From Myxococcus landrumus (GTDB taxonomy: Bacteria > Myxococcota > Myxococcia > Myxococcales > Myxococcaceae): 64,000 nt of DNA. The translations under genes and the position numbers were made by a program. The DNA is taken from positions 4,352,001 to 4,416,000 of the forward strand of contig NZ_CP071091.1 of the NCBI RefSeq assembly GCF_017301635.1, written 5' to 3'. Each line of letters starts with the position of its first letter. Position 1 is the first letter of the stretch. Below the pieces are notes generated by a model. That model made no database searches and had not been told where the DNA came from. It was given only the letters and a program-made list of their open reading frames with translations. Of the stretch, positions 40,501 to 49,000 are shown in pieces.

Positions 40501-43500
40501 GCGTTCAGCGGCACTCCGGGCGCGCGGCTGTACCGCACGGGAGACCGGGTGCGGTGGCTCGCGAACGGACCTCTCGAGTTCCTGGGCCGCACCGACTTCC
40601 AGGTGAAGCTGCGCGGCTTCCGTATCGAACTGGGAGAAGTCGAAGCCGCGTTGGCGGAGCTGCCCGAGGTGCAAGAGGCGGCGGTCGCGGTGCGAGAGGA
40701 GGCACCGGGCCGGAAGCAGCTCGTGGCCTGGATTGTCCCCTCGGGAGAGGAGGCACCGGACACGGCGGCGCTGCGGCGTGCGCTGGAGGTTCGGCTCCCG
40801 GACTACATGGTGCCCTCGACGTTCATCGCGCTGAAGGCCCTGCCGCTGACGTCCAGCGGCAAGGTGGACCGCCGGGCCCTCGCGTCCGAGGCCCCTCAGC
40901 AACAGCGCGCCAAGGACACCTACGTCGCGCCGCGCACGGCCGTGGAGCGGACACTGACGGCCATCTGGTCGGCGGTGCTGTCTCGCGAGCGCGTGGGCAT
41001 CCACGACAACTTCTTCGAGCTGGGTGGCGACTCCATCGTCAGCATCCAGGTCATCGCGCGAGCGCAAGAGGCGGGGCTGCGCATCACGCCGAGGCAGTTC
41101 TTCCAGCACCAGACCATCGCGGCGCTGGCCCCGCACGTGAGCGAGGCCCAGGCTCCTCGAGGTGAGCAAGGGGTGGTGACGGGCCCGGTGCCCCTCACGC
41201 CGATTCAACGGTGGTTCTTCGAGTCGCGGCTCCCGCAGCCGCACCACTACAACCAATCCCTCCTGCTGGGGCTGCGCGAGCGCCCGAACCAGGAGGCGCT
41301 GCGCGATGCATTGACCGCGCTGGTGGCGCACCACGACGCGCTCCGTCTGCGCTTCGAGGAGACCCCGAACGGTTGGCGGCAGGAGAACACCGCGCTGGCA
41401 CACGCAACGGAGACGTGCGCCGCGACTTCGTGTGGCGCCCATGGCGTCGCTCCGACGCAGCCCACGACGGCGCCTGCTTCGGACGCGGCGAGGCAGGCGG
41501 CGGGCACAACCGCACAGCCCCCACCTGATGCAGCACGCACGTTGGAGTGCCAGACGCCAGGAACAGCCATCCCGGCCGCGCTTCCTCGCGTCGCATCCGC
41601 GCAGCCGATGGACCTGCGCGTGGTGGACCTGTCCGCCCTCGATGAGGCAGCGCAGCGAGCAGCCCTGGAGGCGGAAGCCCAGAAGGTGCAGGCAGGCTTC
41701 GACCTGACGCAGGCGCCGCTGCTGGCCGCCGTCCTCTTTGACCTGGGACCTCGCGGCACCCGCCTGCTTCTCGCCGTCCACCACCTCGTGGTGGATGCCG
41801 TCTCCTGGCGCGTGCTGCTCCAGGATTTGGGAACCGCGTACCAACAACTCCTGCGCGGCGAGCCCGCCGCCCTGCCCGCGAAGACCACCTCGTTCCAGGA
41901 GTGGGCGCGCCGCCTGGAGGCTCACGCCCAGGGGCCGGAGCTTGCCGAGGAAGTCGCCACGTGGCTGCGGCAGGGGCTGGACGTTCCTCCGCTTCCTCTC
42001 GACCTCCCAGGCGGAGACAACACGCTCGCATCGGCTCGCACGGTGAGCGTCGCGCTCGCGGCCGAGGAGACCCGTACTCTCCTCCACGAGCTGCCGAAGT
42101 CCTGGCGCGCACGCATCGACGAAGTGCTGCTCACCGCACTCGTGCGCGCCCTCACCGCGTGGACAGGTCAGCGACTGCATCGCGTGCAGTGGGAAGGACA
42201 CGGCCGCGAGGAACTCTTTGAGGACGTCGACCTCAGCCGCACCGTGGGCTGGTTCACCAGCATCTACCCCGTCACGGTGGAACTGCCCCCCACTGGCACA
42301 CCAGGCGATGGCCTGCGAGCGGTGCGAGATGCACTGCGACGGGTGCCTCGCAAGGGCCTCGGCTACGGGCTCCTGCGCTACCTGCGCCAGGACTCCGTGC
42401 GCACGAAGCTCTCGGCCATTCCCGAACCACAGGTCGCCTTCAACTACCTGGGACAGCTCGACAGCGCGCTCCCTTCCGACTCGCCGCTCGTCCCCGCGGA
42501 TGAGCCCATCGGCGCGCAGCAGAGCCTCCACGGACACCGCAGGCAGGTGTTGGAGGTGAACGCCCATGTGCTGGAAGGCCGGCTGGAAGTGTCCCTCACC
42601 TACAGCGAGGCACTGCACCATCGCTCGACGCTGGAAGCCCTGGCCCAGGGCTATCTCCACGCGCTGCGCGAGCTGATGATGGGACAGGACACGGAGGACG
42701 CGAAGCGCCTGTCGCCCTCCGACTTCCCGCTGGCGGATGTGTCGCAAGCCACGTTGGACACCCTCCTGCGTGACAACCCCAAGCTCGAGGACCTCTACCC
42801 GCTGTCCCCCATGCAGCAGGGCATGCTGTTCCACGCACGACTGGAGCCTCGCGCGGGCGTGTACTTCGAGCGGGCCGCGTGGACCCTGGACTCGGACCTG
42901 AACGTCGAGGCCCTGCGCCTCGCCTGGCGCGAGACGATGGAGCGCCACCCCATCCTCCGCACCCGCTTCGCGTGGGAGGGAATGGAGGAGCCGCACCAGC
43001 TCGTCCACCGGGAGGCCCCACTGCCGTGGGAAGAGGCCGACTGGAGAGCCCTGACCGAGCCCCAGCAGAAGGCGCGGCAGACCCGCTGGATGCAGGAGGA
43101 CGAAGCACGCGGCTTCGACCTCGAGCAAGCCCCCTTGATGCGAGTGGCCGTGCTGCGCCTCGGCGAGCGGACGTGGCGCGTGGTGTGGAGCTTCCATCAC
43201 CTGCTGCTCGACGGCTGGAGCGTGGGCCGAGTGCTCAACGAGGTGCTGGCCAGGTACGACGCGAAGCTGCGCCGCGAGCCCTCCACCTTCGAGGCACCGC
43301 CCCTGTTCCGCGACTACATCGCCTGGCTGCGCGAGCGCGGCACGGCGAAGGCGGAGACGTGGTGGCGACAAGAGCTGGCCGGCTTCACCGAGCCGACGCC
43401 CGTCCCCTGTGAGCAAGGAGGCCAGGCACGAAGCGCGACCCCGGTGATGGGGGCACGCAAGGTCATCCTCCCCGAGGACGCGACGGAGCGCCTCCGCGTC

Positions 43501-46041
43501 TTCTCGCGCCGTCACCAGGTCACCCTCGGCACCCTGGTCCAGGCCGCCTGGGCGCTGGTGTTGGGGCGTCATGCCGGCGCGGAGGATGTCCTCTTCGGTG
43601 TCACCGTGGCGGGCCGTCCACCGGAGCTCAGCGGGGTCGAGCAGATGGTGGGCCTGTTCATCAACACCGTCCCCGCGCGCGTGCGACTCCCCGCGGGCAA
43701 GCGCGTCGTGGACTGGCTGAAGGAGCTTCAGTCCGCGCAGGTCGAGCGTGCACCGCATGAGTCGGCGCCGCTGGTGCGAGTCCAGGGATGGAGCCAGGTC
43801 CCTCGCGGCACCTCGCTCTTCGAGACGCTCCTCGTCTTCGAGAACTACCCGGTGGAGCAGTCGGTGATGCAGGGCTCGAGCGCGCTGGAGGTCCGCGACG
43901 TCAACGCGCAGGAGCGAACCCACTACCCGCTCACCTTGACGGCCCATGCCGACAAGGAACTGCTGCTGCTCATCGACTTCGAGTCCCCGCGCCTCGATGA
44001 GCGCGCCGTGGAGCAACTCCTGGAGCAGCTCGCCACCGCGCTGGTGGGGCTCTGCGCCTCCGAGACACGGGCCCTGGGCGACGTGTCCATCCTCACCGAG
44101 GCCGCGCGGCATCGGCTGCTCGTCGAGTGGAACGACACCCACGTCTCCCTCGACGCGGACGTCTGCGTGCATGAGCACTTCGAGGCCCAGGCGCGAAAGA
44201 CGCCCAACGCCATCGCCGTCTCCGCCCCTGGAGGAGCATCCCTCACCTACGGACAGCTCGAGGCGCAGGCGAACCGGCTGGCGCATCACCTCCGAGCCCG
44301 AGGCGTCGGCCCCGAGGTCCTGGTCGGTGTCTACCTGGAGCGCACGCCCGAGCTGTACGTCGCGCTGCTGGGCATCCTCAAGGCGGGGGGCGCCTACGTC
44401 CCGCTCGACCCGGCGTATCCCTCGGAGCGCGTGGCGCTGATGGTCTCCGAGGCCCGACTGTCGTGGCTCATCACCCAGCGCTCGCTGGAGGCCTCGCTCG
44501 GCCCGTCCGACGTTCCGCGCTACCTGCTGGACGGCGAGGCCCCGGCGCGCGAGGTGCTCCCCACCGTGGCTCCGTCGCGGCTCGCGGGCTCCGACACCCT
44601 GGCGTACGTCGTCTTCACCTCCGGCTCCACCGGCACACCCAAGGGCGTGATGGTCTCCCACCGGAGCTGGGCGAACGCCTATCTCGGCTGGGAGCAAGGC
44701 TACGGGCTGCGCGACGAGGGCTGCCGCAACCACCTCCAGATGGCGAGCTTCTCCTTCGACGTGTTCGCGGGAGACCTCGTCCGTGCGCTCCTCTCGGGCG
44801 GCCGGCTGGTGCTCTGCCCACGTGAGTGGCTCCTGGAGCCCGCGCGGCTGTACGCGCTGCTGCGCGACGAGGACATCCACTGCGCCGAGTTCGTCCCCGC
44901 CGTGGCGCGCGGCCTGCTCCAGCACCTGGAGGAGAGCGGGCAACGGCTGGACTTCATGCGGGCCTTCGTCGCCGGCTCCGACGCCTGGTACGTCGACGAG
45001 TACCACCGCCTCCGAGGTGTCATTGGAGATGGGACACGGCTCATCAACTCCTACGGCATCAGCGAGACCACCATCGACAGCACGTGGTTCGAGAGCGACG
45101 GACTTGCGGGAGCGGAGACGCGGCTCGTCCCCATCGGGCGGCCGTTCGCCAACGTGCGGGTCCACGTGCTCGACGCGCGCCACCAGCCGGTGCCGGTGGG
45201 CGTGGTGGGAGAGCTCTTCATCGCCGGCGAGGGCGTGGCGCGCGGCTATCGCCTCCGTCCGGAGCTGACCGCCGAGCGCTTCGTGCCGGACCCGTTCGGT
45301 GCACCGGGCTCGCGGCTCTATCGCTCGGGAGACCGTGCGCGCTGGTTGCCGGATGGGAACCTGGAGTTCCTCGGCCGCGCGGACACGCAGGTGAAGCTGC
45401 GCGGCTTCCGCGTGGAGCTGGCGGAAATCGAGTCGGTGCTCGGCAAGGCCCCCTCCATCGAGGCCGCCGTGGTGCTGCTGCGACAGGACCCTGGAACGCC
45501 CGCGCGGCTCGTCGCCTACGTCGTCGGGGCGGGGGCACAGGACGTCTCGGCGCTGCGCGACTTCGTGCGCGCGCGGCTGCCCGACTACATGGTCCCCGCG
45601 CTCTTCCTGCGGATGGACGCGCTCCCCCTGACGCCGAACGGCAAGGTAGACCGGCGGGCCCTGCCCGTACCAGACGCGGGCCTGCGCGCGGTGGATGACC
45701 CGCTGGTCGCGCCCCGCACCGAGACGGAGGCGACGCTGCTCGCCATCTGGCGCGAGGTGCTCGGCTTGGAGTCGCTCGGGGTGATGGACGACTTCTTCGC
45801 CGTCGGGGGTCACTCGCTCCTCGCCACGCGCATCCTCTCCCGCGCGAATGCGGTCTTCGAGGTGGAGCTGCCCCTGCGCGCCCTCTTCGAGCACACCACC
45901 GTCGCGGGGCTCGCTGAACGCATCATCCTCGCGAGGCTCGAAGCCGTGGACGAGGCCGCGCTCGCGAGCCTCCTGGATGAAGTGGACGGACTGTCGGACG
46001 AGGAAGCGGCGCTGCTGGCGGAGGGCTCCCACAATGAGTGA
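31594..46041 (+). CDS. NRPS, four modules: C-A-PCP / C*-A-PCP / C-A-PCP-E / C-A-PCP
   Basis: A 4815-residue synthetase. Module 1: C (7-455, HHIISDG), A (460-966, code DFWNIGMVH, Thr), PCP (983-1050, GGDS). Module 2: atypical C (1086-1532), whose active motif reads CHAIIDG (Cys1225, His1226); A (1540-2036, DATKVGEVG, Asn-like); PCP (2060-2126). Module 3: C (2150-2596, HHIIADG), A (2603-3096, DACTIAAVC, Phe/Tyr-like), PCP (3113-3180, GGDS), E (3196-3703, HHLVVDAVSW and FNYLGQLD) with a roughly 73-residue insertion. Module 4: C of the D-to-L type after E (3733-4180, HHLLLDG), A (4186-4690, DVGEFASID, ornithine-like), PCP (4708-4776), then an acidic helical tail (LSDEEAALLAEG) likely to dock on the next enzyme. 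It adds residues 3-6. Codes are manual alignments to GrsA, so Thr is firm and the others less so. Confidence 0.93.
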   Translation: MTAESFVFPVSFAQQRLWFLHLLQPENPSYNIAGAVRLSGHLEVEALQRSFDALVERHESLRTTFAQEDGNPVQVIAPEGRAPITLVDLGDSPEAEREEVARRLATAECRRPFDLMRGPLLRLRLFRLAPTEHLLVMTLHHIISDGGSLGILVHEMSRLYDAFRAGREPDLEPLPLQYADFTQWQRDWLETPGTLDAHLTYWKQKLAGASVLQLPTDRPRPALQSQKGAALPIHLPRPLVDALRTLGQGERTTLFMAVLAAWQGLLSRYTHQTDILVGAPQNNRAHVQTEGLIGFFVNTLVLRTDLSGNPTFRELLARVREVLLEAHAHQDLPFERLMDTVQPERNLAYTPLFQAALNLQAASPRELTLPGLTLKTVEFETGTSKFDVTLDLQEGQDGLRGVLEYNTDLFDRATMERLRGHLLSLLEGVTRAPDLRLDAWPLLTAPERHQLLETWPALTPFSGTGSLHQRFEAQARRQPDAIAVISEAERITYAELDRRANQLAHALRARGVERETLVGLCVERSAATVVGILGILKAGAAYVPLDPTYPADRLAYMVTDSQMPVAITQRHLSDRLPTEGVSLLVLEDAAEDLARQPTTSPGVPVSEDGLAYVIYTSGSTGRPKGSLLPHGNVLRLFDATEAWFHFDAQDVWTLFHSYAFDFSVWELWGALLYGGRLVVVPYLTSRSPDAFLQLLHDERVTVLNQTPAAFRQLIQAEERLESKSLPLALRSVIFGGEALEPATLVPWFQRHGDARPQLINMYGITETTVHVTYRPMTAAEAAHTQQSPIGLAIPDLQLYVLDSRMEPVPIGVTGEIHVGGAGLARGYLGQPGLTAQRFVPHPFSRVPGARLYRTGDLARFTPDGQLEYLGRIDDQVKIRGFRIELGEIQVVLSLHPAVREALVLVREETPGARSLVAYLATGDQAPPSVADLRQFLLARLPDYMVPSAFVLMERFPLTANGKVDRKALPEPSRERAEAARYVAPRSDAEAALCAIWSEVLGVPRVGIQDNFFALGGDSILSIRVLTLARRKGLDFTLQQLFQHQTVAALMDTAGATREQPVREEFPRTEPFSLVTEEDRAKLPPGIEDAYPLARIQAGMLYHMQLAPGSNVYHNTDTFHLRLATRVDTALFDEAVRVIVARHPVLRTSFDMTTYSEPLQLVHREVKLSLEVVDLRHLSDAEQEAAIRQLLEDERNTPFDLAVPPLLRFFIHLRGEQSFQFTLTECHAIIDGWSLHSTLVEIFNHHHALVNGQTPPPELPATMTYRDFVAMERRVIESEPHQRFWRDQLAGGSVMRMPRWRRASASETPRIATVKVPLSRELHDGLLALTRAEGVPFKSILVAAHLKVMGLMSGQEDVITGMGVNSRPEEGDGSRLRAIFLNTLPFRLRLAPGSWTSLVRAAFDAERALYPFRRYPMADIQRQWGREPLYEVMFNYMHFHVLHELAGTLSQVEALSMIRAEGTNATLAVHFQTEPHTQELTLELDYNAVELEHVQVEQVGAAFQRVLSALAFHADQPHHTTSALPSEEQRRLLMDWNATVAPFPTEATFRALFEARVAAAPNAVAAVEGTRTLTYAELDARAHQLAWHLRSLGVGPERLVALHLDRSLELLVGVLGATKAGAAWLPLDPAYPSERLAFMLSDSRAEVLLTTSHFAPALSAAGIRTVLLDGPPDAHSGLPTGAPPPTPNGDALAYVIYTSGSTGLPKGTLVTQRGLVHYLDWARHEYRVSQGQSAPVHTSIAFDATLTSLLTPLCAGGTVHLLPSGQELEALAVSLREHRHGLVKLTPAHLQVLSNLLPEQALASLEGTFVVGGEALPAATVELWRRQAPRVRLVNEYGPTETVVGCSIHDVSATGLVDGIVPIGRPIANTEMYVLDAQLQPVPVGVVGELYIGGVGVARGYLGRAGLTAERFVPDPFSGRPGARMYRPGDLARFLPDGTMDFLGRRDGQVKLRGHRIELGEIEATLRQHPSIGDAVVLVREDVPGDQRLAAYVVPHTGKAADASDLRSFLQRRLPVYMVPASFSTLEALPLTPNGKVDRAALAVPTSDANGTALAPRNGTEELVASIWASVLRTERFGLHDAFFDLGGHSLLATQVVSRVREAFGVELPIATLFEAPTVAGLSERIQALRAKAMGEPPPPPLLTLPHEGPQPLSFAQQRLWFLYRMEPESPVYNMPAVLRLSGALDVDVARRCLDALRERHESLRTTFQMNGQTPAQVVAPAAASPLEVIDLTGLPVEQREAEARRLVDEEARRPFALERGPGFRCALLRLGEREHLLLLTLHHIIADGWSLSVLVREVAALYASFSEGRPSPLTALPVQYADYARWQREWLSGAALERQLSYWKERLTGAPPFLELPTDHPRPPVQGFRGTTHQGPLLAREEAEALRALCRREGATPFMAVMAAFQVLLHRYTGETDLVVGTDIANRNHLGTEGLIGFFINQLVMRGDLSGDPTFRALLRQTRRTALDAYAHQDLPFEELVKAVNPERSVGYSPVFQVKLILQNAPGSDLELPGLVLKEEASTTNTARFDMTWVVTETEHGLECLCEYSTDLYEQETIARMREHLGQVLASAVARPEAHVSRLALLPETERHRLLVEWNDTAVSLPEEALAHRLFEAQVARTPDAVAVSFEGRELRYRELDARANQLAGHLRGLGVGPEVRVGLCLERSLELVVGLLAILKAGGAWLPLDPTLPMARLGMMMRDAGVPVVITQEHLADELPIQAELLVCLDSEADAKHIARQPVASPSVALSPDNLAYVIFTSGSTGKPKGTLLTHRGLCNTALAAVRAHRIQPDSRVLQFAAISFDASVCELFSALLAGARLCLAPRDALMPGAPLQGLLVSQGITVATLTPSVLARLDPAGLPSLASVISAGEACTPELARQWVEGRHFVNAYGPTEVTVCASAQEQVDVERPDIGRAWPNVRLFVLDAEGRPVPTGVPGELFIGGVGVARGYLGRPELTAERFVPDAFSGTPGARLYRTGDRVRWLANGPLEFLGRTDFQVKLRGFRIELGEVEAALAELPEVQEAAVAVREEAPGRKQLVAWIVPSGEEAPDTAALRRALEVRLPDYMVPSTFIALKALPLTSSGKVDRRALASEAPQQQRAKDTYVAPRTAVERTLTAIWSAVLSRERVGIHDNFFELGGDSIVSIQVIARAQEAGLRITPRQFFQHQTIAALAPHVSEAQAPRGEQGVVTGPVPLTPIQRWFFESRLPQPHHYNQSLLLGLRERPNQEALRDALTALVAHHDALRLRFEETPNGWRQENTALAHATETCAATSCGAHGVAPTQPTTAPASDAARQAAGTTAQPPPDAARTLECQTPGTAIPAALPRVASAQPMDLRVVDLSALDEAAQRAALEAEAQKVQAGFDLTQAPLLAAVLFDLGPRGTRLLLAVHHLVVDAVSWRVLLQDLGTAYQQLLRGEPAALPAKTTSFQEWARRLEAHAQGPELAEEVATWLRQGLDVPPLPLDLPGGDNTLASARTVSVALAAEETRTLLHELPKSWRARIDEVLLTALVRALTAWTGQRLHRVQWEGHGREELFEDVDLSRTVGWFTSIYPVTVELPPTGTPGDGLRAVRDALRRVPRKGLGYGLLRYLRQDSVRTKLSAIPEPQVAFNYLGQLDSALPSDSPLVPADEPIGAQQSLHGHRRQVLEVNAHVLEGRLEVSLTYSEALHHRSTLEALAQGYLHALRELMMGQDTEDAKRLSPSDFPLADVSQATLDTLLRDNPKLEDLYPLSPMQQGMLFHARLEPRAGVYFERAAWTLDSDLNVEALRLAWRETMERHPILRTRFAWEGMEEPHQLVHREAPLPWEEADWRALTEPQQKARQTRWMQEDEARGFDLEQAPLMRVAVLRLGERTWRVVWSFHHLLLDGWSVGRVLNEVLARYDAKLRREPSTFEAPPLFRDYIAWLRERGTAKAETWWRQELAGFTEPTPVPCEQGGQARSATPVMGARKVILPEDATERLRVFSRRHQVTLGTLVQAAWALVLGRHAGAEDVLFGVTVAGRPPELSGVEQMVGLFINTVPARVRLPAGKRVVDWLKELQSAQVERAPHESAPLVRVQGWSQVPRGTSLFETLLVFENYPVEQSVMQGSSALEVRDVNAQERTHYPLTLTAHADKELLLLIDFESPRLDERAVEQLLEQLATALVGLCASETRALGDVSILTEAARHRLLVEWNDTHVSLDADVCVHEHFEAQARKTPNAIAVSAPGGASLTYGQLEAQANRLAHHLRARGVGPEVLVGVYLERTPELYVALLGILKAGGAYVPLDPAYPSERVALMVSEARLSWLITQRSLEASLGPSDVPRYLLDGEAPAREVLPTVAPSRLAGSDTLAYVVFTSGSTGTPKGVMVSHRSWANAYLGWEQGYGLRDEGCRNHLQMASFSFDVFAGDLVRALLSGGRLVLCPREWLLEPARLYALLRDEDIHCAEFVPAVARGLLQHLEESGQRLDFMRAFVAGSDAWYVDEYHRLRGVIGDGTRLINSYGISETTIDSTWFESDGLAGAETRLVPIGRPFANVRVHVLDARHQPVPVGVVGELFIAGEGVARGYRLRPELTAERFVPDPFGAPGSRLYRSGDRARWLPDGNLEFLGRADTQVKLRGFRVELAEIESVLGKAPSIEAAVVLLRQDPGTPARLVAYVVGAGAQDVSALRDFVRARLPDYMVPALFLRMDALPLTPNGKVDRRALPVPDAGLRAVDDPLVAPRTETEATLLAIWREVLGLESLGVMDDFFAVGGHSLLATRILSRANAVFEVELPLRALFEHTTVAGLAERIILARLEAVDEAALASLLDEVDGLSDEEAALLAEGSHNE
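41390..41608 (+). other. Low-complexity insertion inside the epimerization domain
   Basis: Between the E-domain segments NGWRQEN and LRVVDLSALDEA, which are normally nearly adjacent, about 73 residues rich in Ala, Thr, Pro and Gln are inserted in frame, including three Cys. Catalytic motifs of the domain lie downstream and are intact, so the insertion probably forms a surface loop. I saw no similar segment in the other domains of this locus. Confidence 0.75.
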
Positions 46042-49000
46042 CGCACTCCAGAAGCGGCTGGCCGGACTGTCTCCGGAGAAGCGGGAGCTGGTGCTGAAGA
46101 AGCTGCGCCAGCAGCAGAAGACCGCCGCACCCGAAACAGTGTCGACGCCTCCGTCGATTCCCAAGGTCCCGCGCACGGGGCCGCTGCCGCTCTCGTATCC
46201 GCAGCGCCGGCTGTGGTTCCTGGACCAGTTCGAGCCCGGGACACCGGCCTACAACATCCCCGAGTTCGTGCGACTGCGCGGCCCGCTCCAGGTGGAAGCA
46301 CTGACGCGGGCCATCCTCGAGGTCGTCCACCGGCACGAGGTGCTCCGGACGACCTTCGGCTCGGAGAATGGCGAGCCCGTCCAGCACATCGCGCCGCGCC
46401 TCTCGCTCGATGTGCCCGTGATGGACCTGACGTCCTTGCCCATCGGAGAGCGTGAGGCTCGCTGCCAGGAGCTGGCGCTTCGAGAGGCCGGAAGGTCCTT
46501 CGACCTGGCGAAGGGCCCCCTCCTGGCGGCGACCCTGGTGCGGCTGGGTGCGGAGGACCATGTCCTGCTGCTGGTGCTCCACCACATCATCTCCGATGGC
46601 TGGTCCACGGGTGTGCTCGTCCGCGAGCTGGCGGCCCTCTATGACGCCTTCTCTCACGGACAACCGTCGCCGCTGCCGGAGCTGTCCATCCAATACGGCG
46701 ACTTCGCTGTGTGGCAGCGACGCTGGCTCCAGGGCGACGTGCTGGAGGCACAGCTCGGCTACTGGCGCGGGCAGCTCGCGGATGGCGACGCGCCCCTGAA
46801 GCTGCCCACGGACCGGGCACGTCCCCGCGTGCGCACGTACGCCGGCGGCAAGCAGAACTTCGCCGTGTCCCCGGAGCTCACGCGTCGCCTGAGGGCACTC
46901 GCGGGACAGGAGAAGGCCTCGCTGTACATGGTGCTGCTGGCGGCGTTCCAGGCGCAGCTTCACCGCTACACGCGAGAGCCTCGCCTCAGCGTGGGCACGT
47001 ACATCGCCAACCGCAACCGCGCCGCCATCGAGCCGCTCATCGGGTTCTTCCTCAACACGCTCGTCATGCGCACGGACATGACCGGCAACCCGCCCTTCCG
47101 AGACTTCTTGCGGCGCGTGGTGGACGTGACGCTGGGGGCGTATGCCCACCAGGACGTCCCCTTCGAGAAGCTGCTGGAGGAGCTGGCGCCCACGCGCGAC
47201 ACCAGCTTCCCGCCGTTCTTCCAGGCGATGCTGGTGCTCCAGAACACGCCCGACGCCGAGGCCGCCATCGGGGCCCTCCGGATGGAGCCCTACACCGTCG
47301 CGGGCGAGTCCTTCGCCCAGTTCGACGTCACGCTGTGGCTCGCCGAGGAGGCCGACGGGCTGCAAGGCACCTGGGAGTACAACCGGGACCTCTTTGACGC
47401 CACCACCGCCGACCGGATGGTGGCGCACTTCCAGACGCTGCTGGCGGGCATCGCGGCGCGTCCCGATGAGCCACTGTCCACGGTGCCTCTGCTCCCGACG
47501 GAGGAGCGCGAGCGCGTCCTGCGCGAGTGGAACGCGGCCCGCCTCGAGGTTCCAGAGGGCGCCTGCCTCCATCACCTCATCGCGGCCCATGCCACCCGGA
47601 CGCCGGATGCGCTCGCGGTCGTCGACCCGGAGCGCCGCCTCACCTACGGGCAGCTCGACCGGCGCGCCAACCAGCTCGCGCATCAGCTTCGCGCCATGGG
47701 GGTGGGAACGGAGCACCGGGTGGGCATCTTCCTGGAGCGCTCCGTCGACCTGGTGGTGGCCGTGCTCGCCGTGCTCAAGGCCGGGGGAACCTACGTTCCG
47801 CTGGACCCGTCCTATCCACCGGACCGCACCGCGCTGATGCTCTCCGACAGCAGGCCCGCGCTGCTCATCACCCGGCGCTCACTGCGCACGACGTTGCCCG
47901 AACCCCTGCCCACGGTGGTGAGCCTGGGCGATGACGCGCTCGCCATCGCGGGGCAGCCGGACACATGTCCCCCAGGCGGAGCGGGGCCCAAGCACCTGGC
48001 GTACGTGGTCTACACGTCGGGCTCCACGGGACGACCCAAGGGCGTGATGGTGGGCCACCGGGGGCTCGCCAACGCCTACTTCGCGTGGGAGCACGACTAC
48101 CGCCTTCCCACCCTGCGCGCCCATCTGCAGATGGCGAGCTTCTCGTTCGACGTGTTCAGCGGAGACCTCGCGCGGGCGCTCGGCTCGGGGGCCGCGCTGG
48201 TGCTCTGCCCGCGAGAGTGGCTGCTGGAGCCCGCGAGCCTCCATGCGTTGATGAAGCGGGAACAGGTGGACTGCGGAGAGTTCGTGCCCGCGGTGGCCCG
48301 GCTGCTGATGGCCCACCTCCAGGAGCGTGGGGAGCGGCTGGATTTCATGCGGCTGCTCATCGTCGGCTCGGACACCTGGGACATGCGCGAGTACCACCAG
48401 CTCCGAGGACTGTGCGGTCCGGACACGCGACTGGTGAGCTCGTACGGCCTCAGCGAGGCGACCATCGACAGCACCTACTTCGAGTCGCCCGCGCCAATCC
48501 CCAGCGAGCAGACGGTCCCCATCGGCCGTCCGTTCCCGAACGCGGAGATGTACCTGCTGGACGCGGCGCTTCAGCCCGCCCCCATCGGTGTGCCGGGGGA
48601 GCTGTTCGTCGGTGGCGTGGGGCTGGCGCGGGGCTACTGGGAGCAGCCGGGGCTCACGGCCGAGCGCTTCGTCCCGCATCCCTTCAGCACGGAGCCGGGC
48701 GCGCGCCTGTACCGGACGGGAGACCTGGCGCGGTATGCGGCGGATGGAACGCTGGAGTTCATCGGGCGCAACGACACGCAGGTGAAGCTGCGGGGTCACC
48801 GCATCGAGCTGGACGAAATCCGGGCGAAGTTGCTGGAGCACGCGGACGTGCGCGCCGTGGAGCTGCTCGTCCGGGGAGACGGTGCGGCGCGGCAGCTCGT
48901 CGCGTATCTCACGCTGGTGACACCCGGCGCGGTGGGCGAGGAGGCGCTTCGGCAGCACCTGCGTCAGCACCTGCCGCCGTACATGGTGCCCGCGGCCTTC

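Noticed and set aside
39847-46176. Antisense open frame of 2109 residues over the large NRPS gene
   Set aside because: Composition is His/Arg/Gln-rich shadow coding from high GC at third positions. The plus strand has clear NRPS motifs throughout.
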